DNA of 62,436 nucleotides. Source: Tieghemiomyces parasiticus (taxonomy: Eukaryota > Kickxellomycota > Dimargaritomycetes > Dimargaritales > Dimargaritaceae). Positions 41,643 to 52,500 of this stretch are shown here, one piece after another. Position 1 is the first letter of the stretch. Each line of letters opens with the position of its first letter. Both the position numbers and the translations under genes were made by a program. The stretch is taken from assembly GCA_027575765.1 (NCBI GenBank), contig JANBPT010000169.1, forward strand, positions 1 to 62,436, given 5' to 3'. Under the pieces are notes generated by a model. That model made no database searches. It saw only the letters and a list, made by a program, of their open reading frames with translations, and had not been told where the DNA came from.

Positions 41643-44519
41643 TACCACGGACGACTCGTTCGCATATTCCCCCTCCCCACTACTTAGGAAAATCGGTCGC
41701 ACCCTTCGACCGTGCGCCCTTATCCTCCTCTCCACTGTCTCGTCAGACTGTCCTCCTCCTCCGATCTGGCCCCTCATGTTGATTTTTCCTCGATCGAGCC
41801 TTAACTTAATGTATCTAATCTTCCAGTATCTGAATTGCGACGCTGGCGGGCGGCATTGCTGTCATTGGTCGGATAACTACGACGGTCAGGATGACGCACG
41901 GCCGCGCATCTCCTGCACACCTGTTGGTACGGCAACGTAGCTATCACGTTCCTTAAAATGATCACGGGGCGGTGGTCATTGTCAGGGATACCCTAATCAA
42001 ATGGGTCACAGCGTAGACCGGCTACGACAGAAACCAAAACAATAGCCACAGCCCGACCCCGATGTCATGTACAGTCCGCACTGAGTGTATTTCGCCAACC
42101 CGCTTGGTGGGGGCTGGACGGCAGAGGCAGACTTGGTTGCGTGCATCGTTGCAGACGAGGGGGCAGCTACGATCTCCTATTCCTTTCACCACGCCAATAG
42201 GCTGTGACCAGCCTGGCCTTGGCGACCCCCATATGGAAAGCGACGCCGCTTCATCTTATCAGACTATCCTCCAGTCAGATGAACCGCCGTGGTAACTGCT
42301 GCCGTGGCTGTTTTGCCGACCGCAATTAGATTGGCCATCAGGTCGGGGACTGGCGGCACTGCTATAGGAACAAGAGCACCAAACACACCTTTGGACGGTT
42401 TCCGTCCTGCCGCGCATGTTCTCTGGCCGCACCCGTCGCCCCGCCCCTGCATGTGGTTAGATCAAAACCGGCCGGCTACCCTGCCGATGCAGAGATATTA
42501 CCTTCCAAGGCTAGTTGGGAAAGGCGTCATCCCGTGGGACCATTTTGGTGGGAGGGGGCTGCGGCTGACCTGAAAGATCGGCCTAGGGGGGAGGGCTTCA
42601 AGTACGTGATACCCCACATTCCCCAAACAGCACGACCAGCTGGGTGGTGCCGCACGCCGCCTCAAATCCACCCGCTCCCCCACCTGACGGACTGGCGAGG
42701 TGCGCCGTGTGAAGCTAGGCACTGCAACGCCGGTACCGTGACGCTGCATGTTTATCCCAAGTAATGTATCTTCACTGGCTGTTTGACGTGGCAGACGCGG
42801 GCTATCGTTTTAACCCTTACTGATCTGCTGCGGGGGCGCCCAGCCCATGATCCGGGCCCGAGCCTAGACCGGATGTTGTCAGTGTACCGTATGAGTCACT
42901 GGGCCATCGGTCATAGCGGGCTACCAAAGCCGTGGTCGACACGCAGGCCTGTCCGCGCCGATGGCCACCTCCGCCCTCCCTCTTGACGGCCCAGTGCCAT
43001 TGAAAAGTAAATCAAAGAATAGCTGCCCGACAGCCACCTAACGTGTTCGCCCAAGTGGCCTCCCTGGGCCACGCCTGTTGCGACCGTAGTTCTGTTTTGA
43101 TTGTCTTCCGGTGGCGATGCGGCCAGGAAGAACGGGTGCGGCCGCTCGGTGGCCCCCACCGACCCATTCACACCAGCCAGATACCGCTGACCGAACTAGT
43201 AGGTATGAGACTGGACGCGGAGGTATACAGAAAGTGGCGCGGTCGCTTTGAGCGGTCCGACAGACGGCGTCTTGGCCTGATTGATCACGTTAAATTAAAA
43301 CACCCCATGGCAAGCCACGTGCAAGATCGAAGTTACTTCATAAGGATGAGAAGCCTCGTTGCTGAGGGCCTTGCGGGAGTATGCCAGTTGAGTCCCTAGC
43401 GCCCCCCCCCTTCACTTGGCTGCACTCGATGCAGCACACGTTGAAACACCATCCATTGTTGATTACCACGTCTTCCTCCCGTTCAAAAAAAACCCTGCGC
43501 GTCACGCAAAGCCTTAATCCACTATCGCGCTTAAATCCTCTAGGTGACAAACTGCACGGCAAAGAGGCTAAGTCTTTCGATCGCCGATCAGCCCCTACTT
43601 GCTCCCCCTCCCAGTTAGAGTATCTGACCAGCCATGAAACCTACCCGCCCGCCCGAGGTTGCGTAAGGCGTACGCTACCCTGCCTTCCGGCCGATCGACG
43701 CCAGAATATATAGCGTATAAAGCCTGGCCGTGGGTGCGGTATCCCAACGGCTTTATCCCCCCCTTCTTCCTCCCACCGCAGCCTACCAATTACTAATCAT
43801 AGCCGGCGTCGTTAGGTCCTTCTACTGGCACTGATTGGACGTGTTTCCCCCTAGCCCGCCCGTCCTCGCTGCTCATATCACTCCGTATCTGTGCATCGCG
43901 CGGCCTATAAGTGCTATACGAAAGATCACCCAGCGCCAGTCGTCGGCAGCAAGTGGTCCACCAACCGTTTCTTCCTCTGGCCTGCACTTCACTGTGGGCA
44001 CCAACCCAACTGGTTTTCTGCGACCACTACGCACGCACGTGCCGAGGGGTGCTAGGCAGCGCTCCAAGTCTTATCGCGGTCCCGTGTCCGTTGTGATCTT
44101 CGGACATTTTTTTTCCATTTTGATTAATCCCGCTGCTCTACCCTGCAAATTTAACCCAAGTTTACTCCAATTCTCCATATTTGAAAACCCTAATAGTCTG
44201 ACGCCGCCTCCACTGGTTCTGACATTCTTATTCCGCCCGCCTCCCGCTTTAGTCCTGCAGCCCAGCGCCGGTCGGCCAGGGTCTCCTTTGGCCTATAAAC
44301 TCTCGCCTTCCTGGCCCCGGGCCCCCTCCCCTTTGCCTCGCTGTATTCCAGCCCTCGACCAAACGGTTACCGCTTCTCACTTGGCCAGCTCTCTCTATCG
44401 CCTTTAGCCCTGAGCGCTTTGCCTGGACCGCCCTGTCGCCGCCGCCGCCCTCCGTGCCTCCTCCTCCCTGCTCTACACTTTGCTTCCAAGCCACCCCCGG
44501 TCCCGGCCAGCTCGTCCGC
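41643..44519. other. 2.9-kb region between DCAF7 and SIS genes
   Basis: No open frame shows family motifs or gene-like codon use. TATAAAG at 43716-43722 is a possible core promoter, ~800 bases before the SIS gene. The last 300 bases are CT-rich, in line with a leader. Confidence 0.45.
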
Positions 44520-45422
44520 ATGTCGAATCTCAACGCCGAGGCCGCCCGCATCCTCCGGGAAGCCGGCGAAGCCCTCTTGCAGTGTGCCGATCGCCTCGAC
44601 ACCGGCCAAGTAGCATCCGCTGCCAAGGGGTCCCGTGCCGACTTTACCGGTGCCGTCCACCTAATGCACCAATCGCTCAATCAAGGCGGCAAGATCGTCA
44701 TCACTGGGGTGGGCAAGAGCGGCAAGATCGGCGAAAAGCTAACCGCCACCTTTCTAAGCTTGGGGGTTCTAACACTGTTTCTCCATCCCACCGAGGCCTT
44801 GCACGGTGACCTGGGCATGGTCGGCCCGCGCGACATCGTCCTGGCTATCAGCTACTCGGGCTGCACCCACGAGGTGCTCCAAATCGTGCCTTTCATCCGG
44901 GCCCGCGGTGCCCACCTCATCGCACTCGTCGGAAACCTTGAGTCCCCGCTGGCTCAGTTCGCCGCCGCCAGTGTTGATGCCCGCGTGGCCCAGGAGGCCA
45001 CACCGGACATCCCGGCCCCCACCACCTCCACCACCCTCGCCCTAGCTGTCGGCGACGCTCTAGCCCTCTGTCTAATGCGGCTGCGTGCGTGCACGCCAAC
45101 CGTGTTCGCCAACAACCACCCCGGTGGTGCCCTGGGCCAGGCCCTATACCGCCCCGCCGTGGCCATCAGCAAGGACACGTCCCTCAACCTGGCCCTACCC
45201 ACCACTCCCGCCGACGAGCCCGACCGTGCTCTCGACGTCAGCGCGGCGATCACTGATACCCTGAGCCACCTGGCTCCGACGGGCGAGGCCGATGATACTC
45301 CCGGCTTGACTTCAGAGCATGACTCTGGACTAGATATCCGACCCTTCGATACCCCTCCCGACTCACCGCCCTGTGGCCGAGTACTACCATCCTTGGCCAG
45401 TCGGACGGCCGCCGACTGTTGA
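44520..45422 (+). CDS. SIS-domain protein, arabinose-5-phosphate isomerase-like
   Basis: 300 aa, single exon, start at ATG 44520 (the frame is open further upstream, without conserved sequence). The SIS domain (~40-215) closely follows bacterial KpsF/GutQ: GGKIVITGVGKSGKIGEK, FLHPTEALHGDLGMV, DIVLAISYSGCTHEVL, IALVGNLESPLA, then TTSTTLALAVGDALALCL and NNHPGGALGQ. These enzymes interconvert ribulose-5-phosphate and arabinose-5-phosphate. The phosphosugar-binding serines and the glutamate/histidine cluster (EALHGD) are kept. Two CBS domains that usually follow in bacteria are missing, replaced by ~80 residues of acidic, Ser/Pro/Thr-rich tail. Catalysis is plausible but not shown; a sugar-phosphate sensor is the alternative. 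The gene keeps fungal codon bias, so recent bacterial transfer is unlikely. Confidence 0.85.
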   Translation: MSNLNAEAARILREAGEALLQCADRLDTGQVASAAKGSRADFTGAVHLMHQSLNQGGKIVITGVGKSGKIGEKLTATFLSLGVLTLFLHPTEALHGDLGMVGPRDIVLAISYSGCTHEVLQIVPFIRARGAHLIALVGNLESPLAQFAAASVDARVAQEATPDIPAPTTSTTLALAVGDALALCLMRLRACTPTVFANNHPGGALGQALYRPAVAISKDTSLNLALPTTPADEPDRALDVSAAITDTLSHLAPTGEADDTPGLTSEHDSGLDIRPFDTPPDSPPCGRVLPSLASRTAADC

Positions 45423-46170
45423 CCTAATCCGCTAGCTGCGACGCATGATCACTTTCTTTTTATATTTGATTTCGCCTTACCTAATTTAGGCATCCACTTT
45501 TCTCATTCCCCGTGTTTCTCCCCTATTTTGCTTGCTTTGATGTATCCCGGCCCAAGTCTGGGCTCCATTCCGTCACCCGGTACGGCAGATCCCGCAATGC
45601 CCCGGGCCGTTTAGCTGCCTCAATGTAGCCCGCCGCTTCTCAGCAACGATGTTTTGTACCATATCTATCCCCACCCGCGTCCCCAGGTGGGAGGGGGGCA
45701 GGCTATTTCCTATTAAACAACCACAGTTATTTTCTCTGCACAGCGGGTTTACCCAAAACAGGAGCATCGCCACTGCGAAACACATACCGGTTCCGATTGA
45801 CTGCCCGCTGGGATTCTCACTCGCCATACAGACGCTCCCGATGGAGATCAGCCTTGGCCCTGTCGGCCGTATAGCCAGATTAAGTACAGTGTGTATTAAC
45901 CTTCCTTTCCTTCGCACACTAGACCGGGCGGTGGTTCTAAATGTGGCCCGGGCGCAGCTAAATTTGGGATCCGACGCCGTCAAATTCTACCCAAACCCAC
46001 TTTTCCGGATTGATCCGCTTCAGTGTGGTATTAGTTGCAGTGCAAGTGACGATTATCCGAATACATGTTAAGCGATCTGGGTTACCTGTTCCCACTACAC
46101 CCTACAGCCCCAGCGGCATTCTAGCCTAGAATTTTCATTAACTATCGTTATCTGGCTACATGATGGCCGA
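45423..46170. other. Between convergent SIS and methyltransferase genes
   Basis: About 750 bases of AT-richer sequence with no coding signal. It includes both 3' ends. Confidence 0.5.
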
Positions 46171-47361
46171 TCAGCCCAATTTTTTACGAGCGAGAAACGA
46201 GACGACATGGCGCCCGTCTTCGATGCATTCGACCCGGTCATCCAATACCTCGTAGCCAGTACCGGGACCAAACCACCCTGCCAGTTCGCCCGGGCCCAAG
46301 CGATGTAGAAAGCCGTGCGGGTGTTCGTCGGGAAATTCGGGTAGGTCGACGAAGGTACTGTACAGGAGAAACCCACCGGGTGCGATCCATTGACCAATCT
46401 GCCCTGTAGTGAAGAGACCACGGTTAAGGAAGCGGACGCCCAGTACCAGGTCAAATTGGAACGAAAGGTCGCGAGGCGGATCGATGCTGGGCGTGTCCCG
46501 GGTGCGCCGGTCGGACGTGGTAAAGAGGGGCGGTCCGCCGGTGATGATCGACGGTGGGGGGTTCCCCAGGACGGGGTCGGCCAGGTCGGATTTGAGGTAA
46601 AACAGGCCGTCGCTGTGGAACTTTCCGTGGCCTACCACCACATGAGAGCCCACCCCAAGTTGGTCCGCGAGGAGCCTGGTACGCCGCAGGGCACCTCGGA
46701 CGGAATCGAGGCCCAGACCTCTCCAAACGACCGACGATCGCCCCTGGCCCGTGGCCAGTTCTCGTAACGACCGTGAACACAGCCAGGCGAGATCGCGGCC
46801 ACTACCGCAGCCCAAGTCCAAGACAGTACACGGCGTCGCGTCCGTTTGGGACGGCCCTTGCAGCGCCATCTCGATATCCGTGATGTGGCGGGCCAGGGGC
46901 GGACAAGGGTCAAACACAACGTGGGACGCAGCGGGGTCTCCTTCAGATCCGCAGCTGCCCAGAACTCCAAGCCGGGCCGCCTCAGCCCAGCCCGGATCGG
47001 GGTCGACTGGCGCGGACGGTTCCCTGTCCGCCCAGGAATCCTTCACCGGAACAATATGCTCGACGGCCCAGCCCTTGGCGGCGAGCATGTGGGCGTCCTG
47101 GTCCCAGGGCCTGTCCGTAGCGTGGCCGTATGGCACCAGGATATCCAGCGGCTGGTGTTTGGCCGGGAGTTGGCAGTACCGGCAGTCATTAAAAGTTGGC
47201 TCAAAGAAGTTGGCGGAGGGAGTGAGGTGCCGGGCAGCGAAGTCCCGTGCGGGTCGAAAGTCCAGGATGCGGCGATGCCGTAGGCCTCCGGTGGGGCGGT
47301 AGACGCGGTGGATGAACTCGGTGAGGCTGGTAACGGCGCAGGCCGAGCGCGAGGAAGCCAT
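46171..47361 (-). CDS. Rhodanese-like / SAM-dependent methyltransferase fusion
   Basis: 396 aa, single exon from ATG 47361. Residues ~30-105 resemble a rhodanese domain (RILDFRPARDFAARHL, later LDILVPYGHATD...AAKGWAVEHIV). The active-site cysteine expected at the loop is absent (VPYGHATD), so it should be non-catalytic. Residues ~175-396 are a class I methyltransferase: motif I VLDLGCGSGRDLAWL at ~180-194, an acidic residue in GLGLDSV, then FDLVLGVRFLNRGLF and APGGFLLYSTFVD. This wording is close to TehB-like small-molecule methyltransferases. The substrate is unknown. A ~25-residue Pro/Arg/Thr insertion precedes the FDLVLG strand. I infer a fungal protein of this fused architecture; a gene symbol is not assignable. 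Confidence 0.8.
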   Translation of the reverse strand: MASSRSACAVTSLTEFIHRVYRPTGGLRHRRILDFRPARDFAARHLTPSANFFEPTFNDCRYCQLPAKHQPLDILVPYGHATDRPWDQDAHMLAAKGWAVEHIVPVKDSWADREPSAPVDPDPGWAEAARLGVLGSCGSEGDPAASHVVFDPCPPLARHITDIEMALQGPSQTDATPCTVLDLGCGSGRDLAWLCSRSLRELATGQGRSSVVWRGLGLDSVRGALRRTRLLADQLGVGSHVVVGHGKFHSDGLFYLKSDLADPVLGNPPPSIITGGPPLFTTSDRRTRDTPSIDPPRDLSFQFDLVLGVRFLNRGLFTTGQIGQWIAPGGFLLYSTFVDLPEFPDEHPHGFLHRLGPGELAGWFGPGTGYEVLDDRVECIEDGRHVVSFLARKKLG

Positions 47362-49531
47362 GCGTGTGGCTCAGTAGGATCCGCGCAATTACACTATTCG
47401 CCTAGGACTATACAATAGGAATGGAAGGAGAAGTTCACATGCAGTCAGGTGGTCGGGAACGAGAGAGGGCATGTGGATTCTCTCTCGACCGAGTTGCGTC
47501 CCTGTTAGCTGTCGATGGTAGGCGGCGCGGTGACAATTGCGCTGTTGTATGAACCACTGCTGCGCTGAAGAGCACCGCCGTCTATACTTGCTCCATATTC
47601 CCACCCCCTGGCTTCTCGTCGCTCTTACTGTAGTATGCTGGGTAATTTTGTCGTTATTGTTGGTGTTGCCAAGGGCGTATTTTTTCTTTAAACTGTTCCC
47701 AGTGGCAGATAAGTTGACCAGAACGGACAGTGTGGCTAGCACGGGGGGTAGAATACGGGTACGAATTGTCAACCTCGAATCCTAGATATTAATTAGCGTG
47801 GCATACCAGAGCCTTGGGCACGGTCGATTTGTACCGACCAGATACATCTCGTTCATGTGGTGTGTGTCTGGGGGGGGGGATTATAACCCGAAGGAGGACT
47901 CGGCGCATGGGCCCAAAGCACAATCTGTGCTGCTCGCACGTAGCCAGTTGGAGCCCTGGGTAACTGAACGGGTATACCCCAGTGGCAATCACTGCTCACA
48001 GCTGTAGCTCCAGAACGAGCATTGTAACCAACACGTGCCGGAGACGGAGGGAGGTGGCGTCCGTAGGCTTAGCTATGGATAGCCTTCCTTAATATACCGC
48101 ATTATTACAGGCCTGCTTCTCATCCATTATCTAGTTTAGATGTTGAATAGTCATACTGTTTAGCGTTGCCATAGAGGGTCGACTGCCAGCACCACCGTAC
48201 CCGCTACCTGACTAGCTGCCCACTCTGCTTTTGTTCTCCCCGGGCGACCATCCCCTGTGCATCCTGTGCAGCAGGGGCAGTCGCCTCCACCAACTAATCT
48301 AACCCCTGAGCCCCGTATCGAGGTGCGCGATATTAAGCCGCGCCGCATTGAGCCCCTCCCCATTTCACCTTAACCGCCTACCCTGCTGCAGCAGGTGAAC
48401 CCCAGCCATTAACCATTTGGCAGCAGGGAAGCAGAAGGAGGATCTTCCGTCAATAGCGGCGAACGAGAGTCACGTGGTATGAAGGGTTTGGTGGCGTGCC
48501 CCCAGCTAACCTCAGGACATGGACATGGACATGGTGCGCAGGTCTCCCAATGCGACCACTACAGGCCCAGCCGGCTGACCGGTGAGGCTCATCCAGAGCT
48601 ATCCGCCCGCTCGGGTGTTTACCTGCTGTGGTTAGTTATGGACGGCCGCCCTTAGTATATGTCCGCCCTACCTTCAGCCGAAGAAGGGACAGCGGATCCC
48701 TACCCTTGTGACCCCTCCGCCGTCATTGGCTGGTTGGACGTTTGAACCTTCGCTTGCCTCCGTACCTACCACAGACGTCTTCATTGGCCCCAATCCACCT
48801 TTCTTGCATACACGCTGCTGCCGATGTGTTTGGCCACATCCCGTCGCTTTACTTTGTAGCCATCCTCGCCGGTCGCCAGCCCGAAACCTATCCACATCTC
48901 GCCGCTGCCAGCTGGGGCGTCGCCCGTGATCCCGACCCAATCTTGCCACTTCCCCTCATAGCCCGGCTATTGGCGGGTGACTCGCCCGTGGCCAGCCCGC
49001 CTGCCTCCCCCTCCAGGCTGCTGTGACCTTCGTCGGTTTAATTCCCCTAGCAACTTTCTGGTACGCTCCAGCGTGCACAGCGGAGTCTTAAACCTGCCCG
49101 TCGTGACGCCTACTCCGCTTCCTTGCCGCTACCATTGCTTACTTCGTTGATCCCCCCCTCCCCTCGCCTTATCTCGTTCTACAGCATCCCCCCCCCGCGC
49201 CCGGTGTCTCTCACGCGGTCCGGCGTAGGTGGACCTTTACTCCCACCTCATCCCGCCCATCCCCACCGCATTTCTATCACATCTTCCACCTCGCGGCTCG
49301 TCGGGCTCATCCCCGTGTGGTCAATACCGACCCTTTCAATTTCCATTACCACCCGGCCCGCGTCAGCCGGCCCATGCACTCGGCCCCGCGCCATTTTGAT
49401 TAGCCTCCCCTCCGCGGGACTCGTCCCGCTTGGCGTTTAACTTTCGAGGAGGCCGTGCCGTTAACTCTCCCGCCCTCTCCTCTCGCCAGATCCCCCCTTC
49501 AAAAAATAACTTTTACTTTCTGTCGCCCGCC
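47362..49531. other. Between methyltransferase and DYRK genes
   Basis: 2.2 kb between divergent starts. It contains a 14-base perfect palindrome (48382-48395), a (GGACAT)3 repeat near 48515-48534, and two coding-like stretches at 48659-48745 and ~48807-49026 that do not join by a good splice site (see findings). The last ~400 bases are CT-rich leader for the kinase. No established gene. Confidence 0.4.
48382..48395. repeat. 14-bp perfect palindrome
   Basis: cctgctgcagcagg reads the same on both strands. It lies in noncoding sequence ~1 kb upstream of both flanking genes. A binding site is possible, but nothing supports a specific factor. Confidence 0.8.
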
Positions 49532-52500
49532 ATGAGCAGTACCTTGCCGGTCTACGATAAGGAGGCCCTAGTGCGCGGCCCCCCTCGCCGCTACTCGGCT
49601 CTCCCCCAGCCGGTACGCCGGGCCTCGCCCGTCGGCGACCCTCTACCCAGCTACCGACGTGACGGCCCTGGCCCAAGGTATCTGACCGGCGGCGTCGCCG
49701 CTGCCGCCCGGCCCCGTCGTCAGTCCCTAGCCCCCGCCAAGACCGCCCCGGTTGCCCCACCGCCTCCCCCGGCGGTACCCGTCCCACGGCCCCGGGGGAA
49801 TCCGTCTTTAGGACGAACCGCCGCGGCTGACCCACCTGCCTCGCGCGCCCCGGCCCGCCGACCTTTCAATGAAGACCGCCGCGCCTCGGTCCAAGGCACG
49901 CAACTCCCTGTACCTGGATCCTGGAATCGAACCACTCCGGGAGCCGCCAGTCCAGCTTTGGCTGCTTCCGTGCCCTCTGAAGCCCCCGTCCGTCTTGGCC
50001 CTCGCCGGGCAGCCACAGTCCGACCGCGAAGCGGGGATTATACGCCGCTCCTCCGGTCACTGGCGGCGGCCGCCAGCGACTCGGAAGCCCCGACCGGCAG
50101 CACCCTGCGGAGCGCACGCTCCGCTCTTCGGGTTGGTACCGCCGGGGATACTCAATCTAGGGCCCACCCACCCTCGCCCTACCGAGTGGCCTACCAAACC
50201 ACCCAACCGCGCTCGCCGGCCTCGCGGCCGGTCACCGGCCACCTTTACTCTCCCCCGTCCAACACTACCACCCCCGCCCCGGGTCGACGCTCTTCCCCGG
50301 TCAGTACCCCGAGTTCCGATCCCGACGGCTACCATAGCGCCGCGAGCCAGCCTAGCGCCGATGCGGATACCCGCGGGTCAGTGTCACCCCCCGTCTCGGG
50401 CCACGCCCGGCTGGTGCCGCGGCCCTCCACCTTGCGAGTGGCAAACCGACCCCCTAAGGCCGCGTTTAAAGTGGACACAGGAACCAACAGCTTACCCATC
50501 TCGGGCCGGGCGGCCCTCGTGGCCAGTCCGGCCAAACCCACTCAGCCGCCCGCCCCGGCCTCTAAAATCCAGACCGCCCGGCGGAAGACCGTGGCTCCTC
50601 ACGCCGTGGTCGACGTGGCTGAGCCGGTCACCTCGCGGTTGTCCCGCCTTGACGTGAGTGGCGGTACTAGTACAGTATCCAAGGTACAGCAGGCACTCAG
50701 CGCGGGGACCCGGCCGCCCCGATCGTACGGGCTCACCGAGGTGGTCAGTCACCCGCCCGTACGGGCCCGCAAACCCTCGGCGCTACCGGCCCGCGGTCGC
50801 CTGGGCGCCCCACCCTCGGCCACCTCTTCCCCGGCTGGGGAAACCACCGGTGCCTCGACCTCCTCCGCCGGTCCTGCAACCGACTCCACCTCGACACCGA
50901 ACAGCGGGGGAAAACCACCCCGAGTTCTCAATCACTGGCCGTCGCTACCCTCGGTGACCGCTGGCGAGACCGCACGTGCCAAAGGCCGACGGCTGACCAC
51001 CCTACCCGAACCCGCACCACCACCAGCGCCCTCCTCAGCCCCCACTGCCGCGCCGGCGGCCCACCGACGGACCGGATCGGGCGCCGTCCTCACCAGCAAG
51101 CCTACTGCACCGGCGGCCCGGGTTTCCGTCCCCAACCCGAATCTACTACCGCTGCGCTCGGCCGCGTCCAACGCCACGGCGGTGGCCGCTCCACGTCCGA
51201 CCCCCGCCGTGGCCGACCTCTCGGCAACCCCGGCCGCACCAATCCCACAGCACCCCGTGGCTGCGCCTCAGCCACCGTCTGCCTCGCCCCCGGCTGAACG
51301 CGGCGGAGTGCCCCCGCTCACCCCGCAGGTGGTGCTCAAGACGCACGGTCGTCACCTCACACCGCTGGAGCGGACGGAGATTACGGGGTTCCCCGCGGTC
51401 CACTACTTTGGTCAGAACGCCCGGAAGCGCGCGCCCCCGCGGGCGGGTCCCGTGTACAACCAGGGCTACGATGACGAGCGTGGCGACTACATTGTGATCC
51501 CGCACGACCACCTGCTGTACCGCTACGAAATTGTGGAGACTCTGGGGAAGGGCTCGTTCGGTCAGGTGCTCCGGGTCCATGACCACCGCACCGGCCGGCA
51601 AGCGGCGGTCAAGATTATCCGCAACAAGAAGCGGTTCCACTGCCAGGCCAAGGTCGAGGTCCGACTCCTAGACCAACTACGGCACTGGGATGCGGACGGA
51701 ACCCACCACGTCATCCACATGGTGGACACATTTACGTTCCGGAGCCATCTGTGCATCGTCACGGAGCTGCTGTCGGTGAATTTGTACGAGCACATAAAGG
51801 CGCGCAACTTCCAGGGCTGCCCGCTCCCGGTGATCCGGTCCTACGCGAGCCAGCTACTGGCCTGCCTGCGCCTGCTGGCCCGTCACCGCATCATCCATTG
51901 TGACCTGAAGCCTGAGAACATCTTGCTACAGCACCCAGGAGGATCGGTTATCAAGGTGATTGACTTTGGGAGCAGCTGCCACGAGACGGAGCGGATTTAC
52001 ACGTACATCCAGTCGCGGTTCTACCGCTCGCCCGAGGTGATCCTCGGCCTGGCCTACGGTACAGGCATCGACATGTGGTCGCTGGGATGTATCTTGGCCG
52101 AGTTACTGACCGGCTACCCACTATTCCCCGGCGAGAACGAGCAAGACCAGCTGGCCTGTGTGATGGAGGTACTTGGGCCGCCCCCGGGTTACCTAGTGGA
52201 ACAGGCCGGCCGCCGCGCCGACTTCTTCGACACCACTGGCGCACCAAGGCCGTTTACTAATTCCAAGGGCAAGCGGCGACGGCCCGGGTCCCGGCAGCTG
52301 GCGGTGGTGCTCAAGTGTCACGACAAGGCGTTCCTGGATTTCCTGCTGCGGTGCCTCGAGTGGGACCCTCGGCGGCGACTGACGCCCGACGAAGCCACCC
52401 ACCATGAGTGGGTCACGGGGGTACCAGCCGAGGGCCGGCGCTCCAAGGGTCTGCCGGCGGTGCCGCCCCCGCCAGGCCCGCGCCGGCCGGCTCCGTTGGA

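Noticed and set aside
44520..45422. Recent horizontal transfer of the SIS gene from bacteria
   Set aside because: Codon use and GC content match the surrounding fungal genes and the tail is unlike bacterial versions; an ancient origin cannot be excluded.
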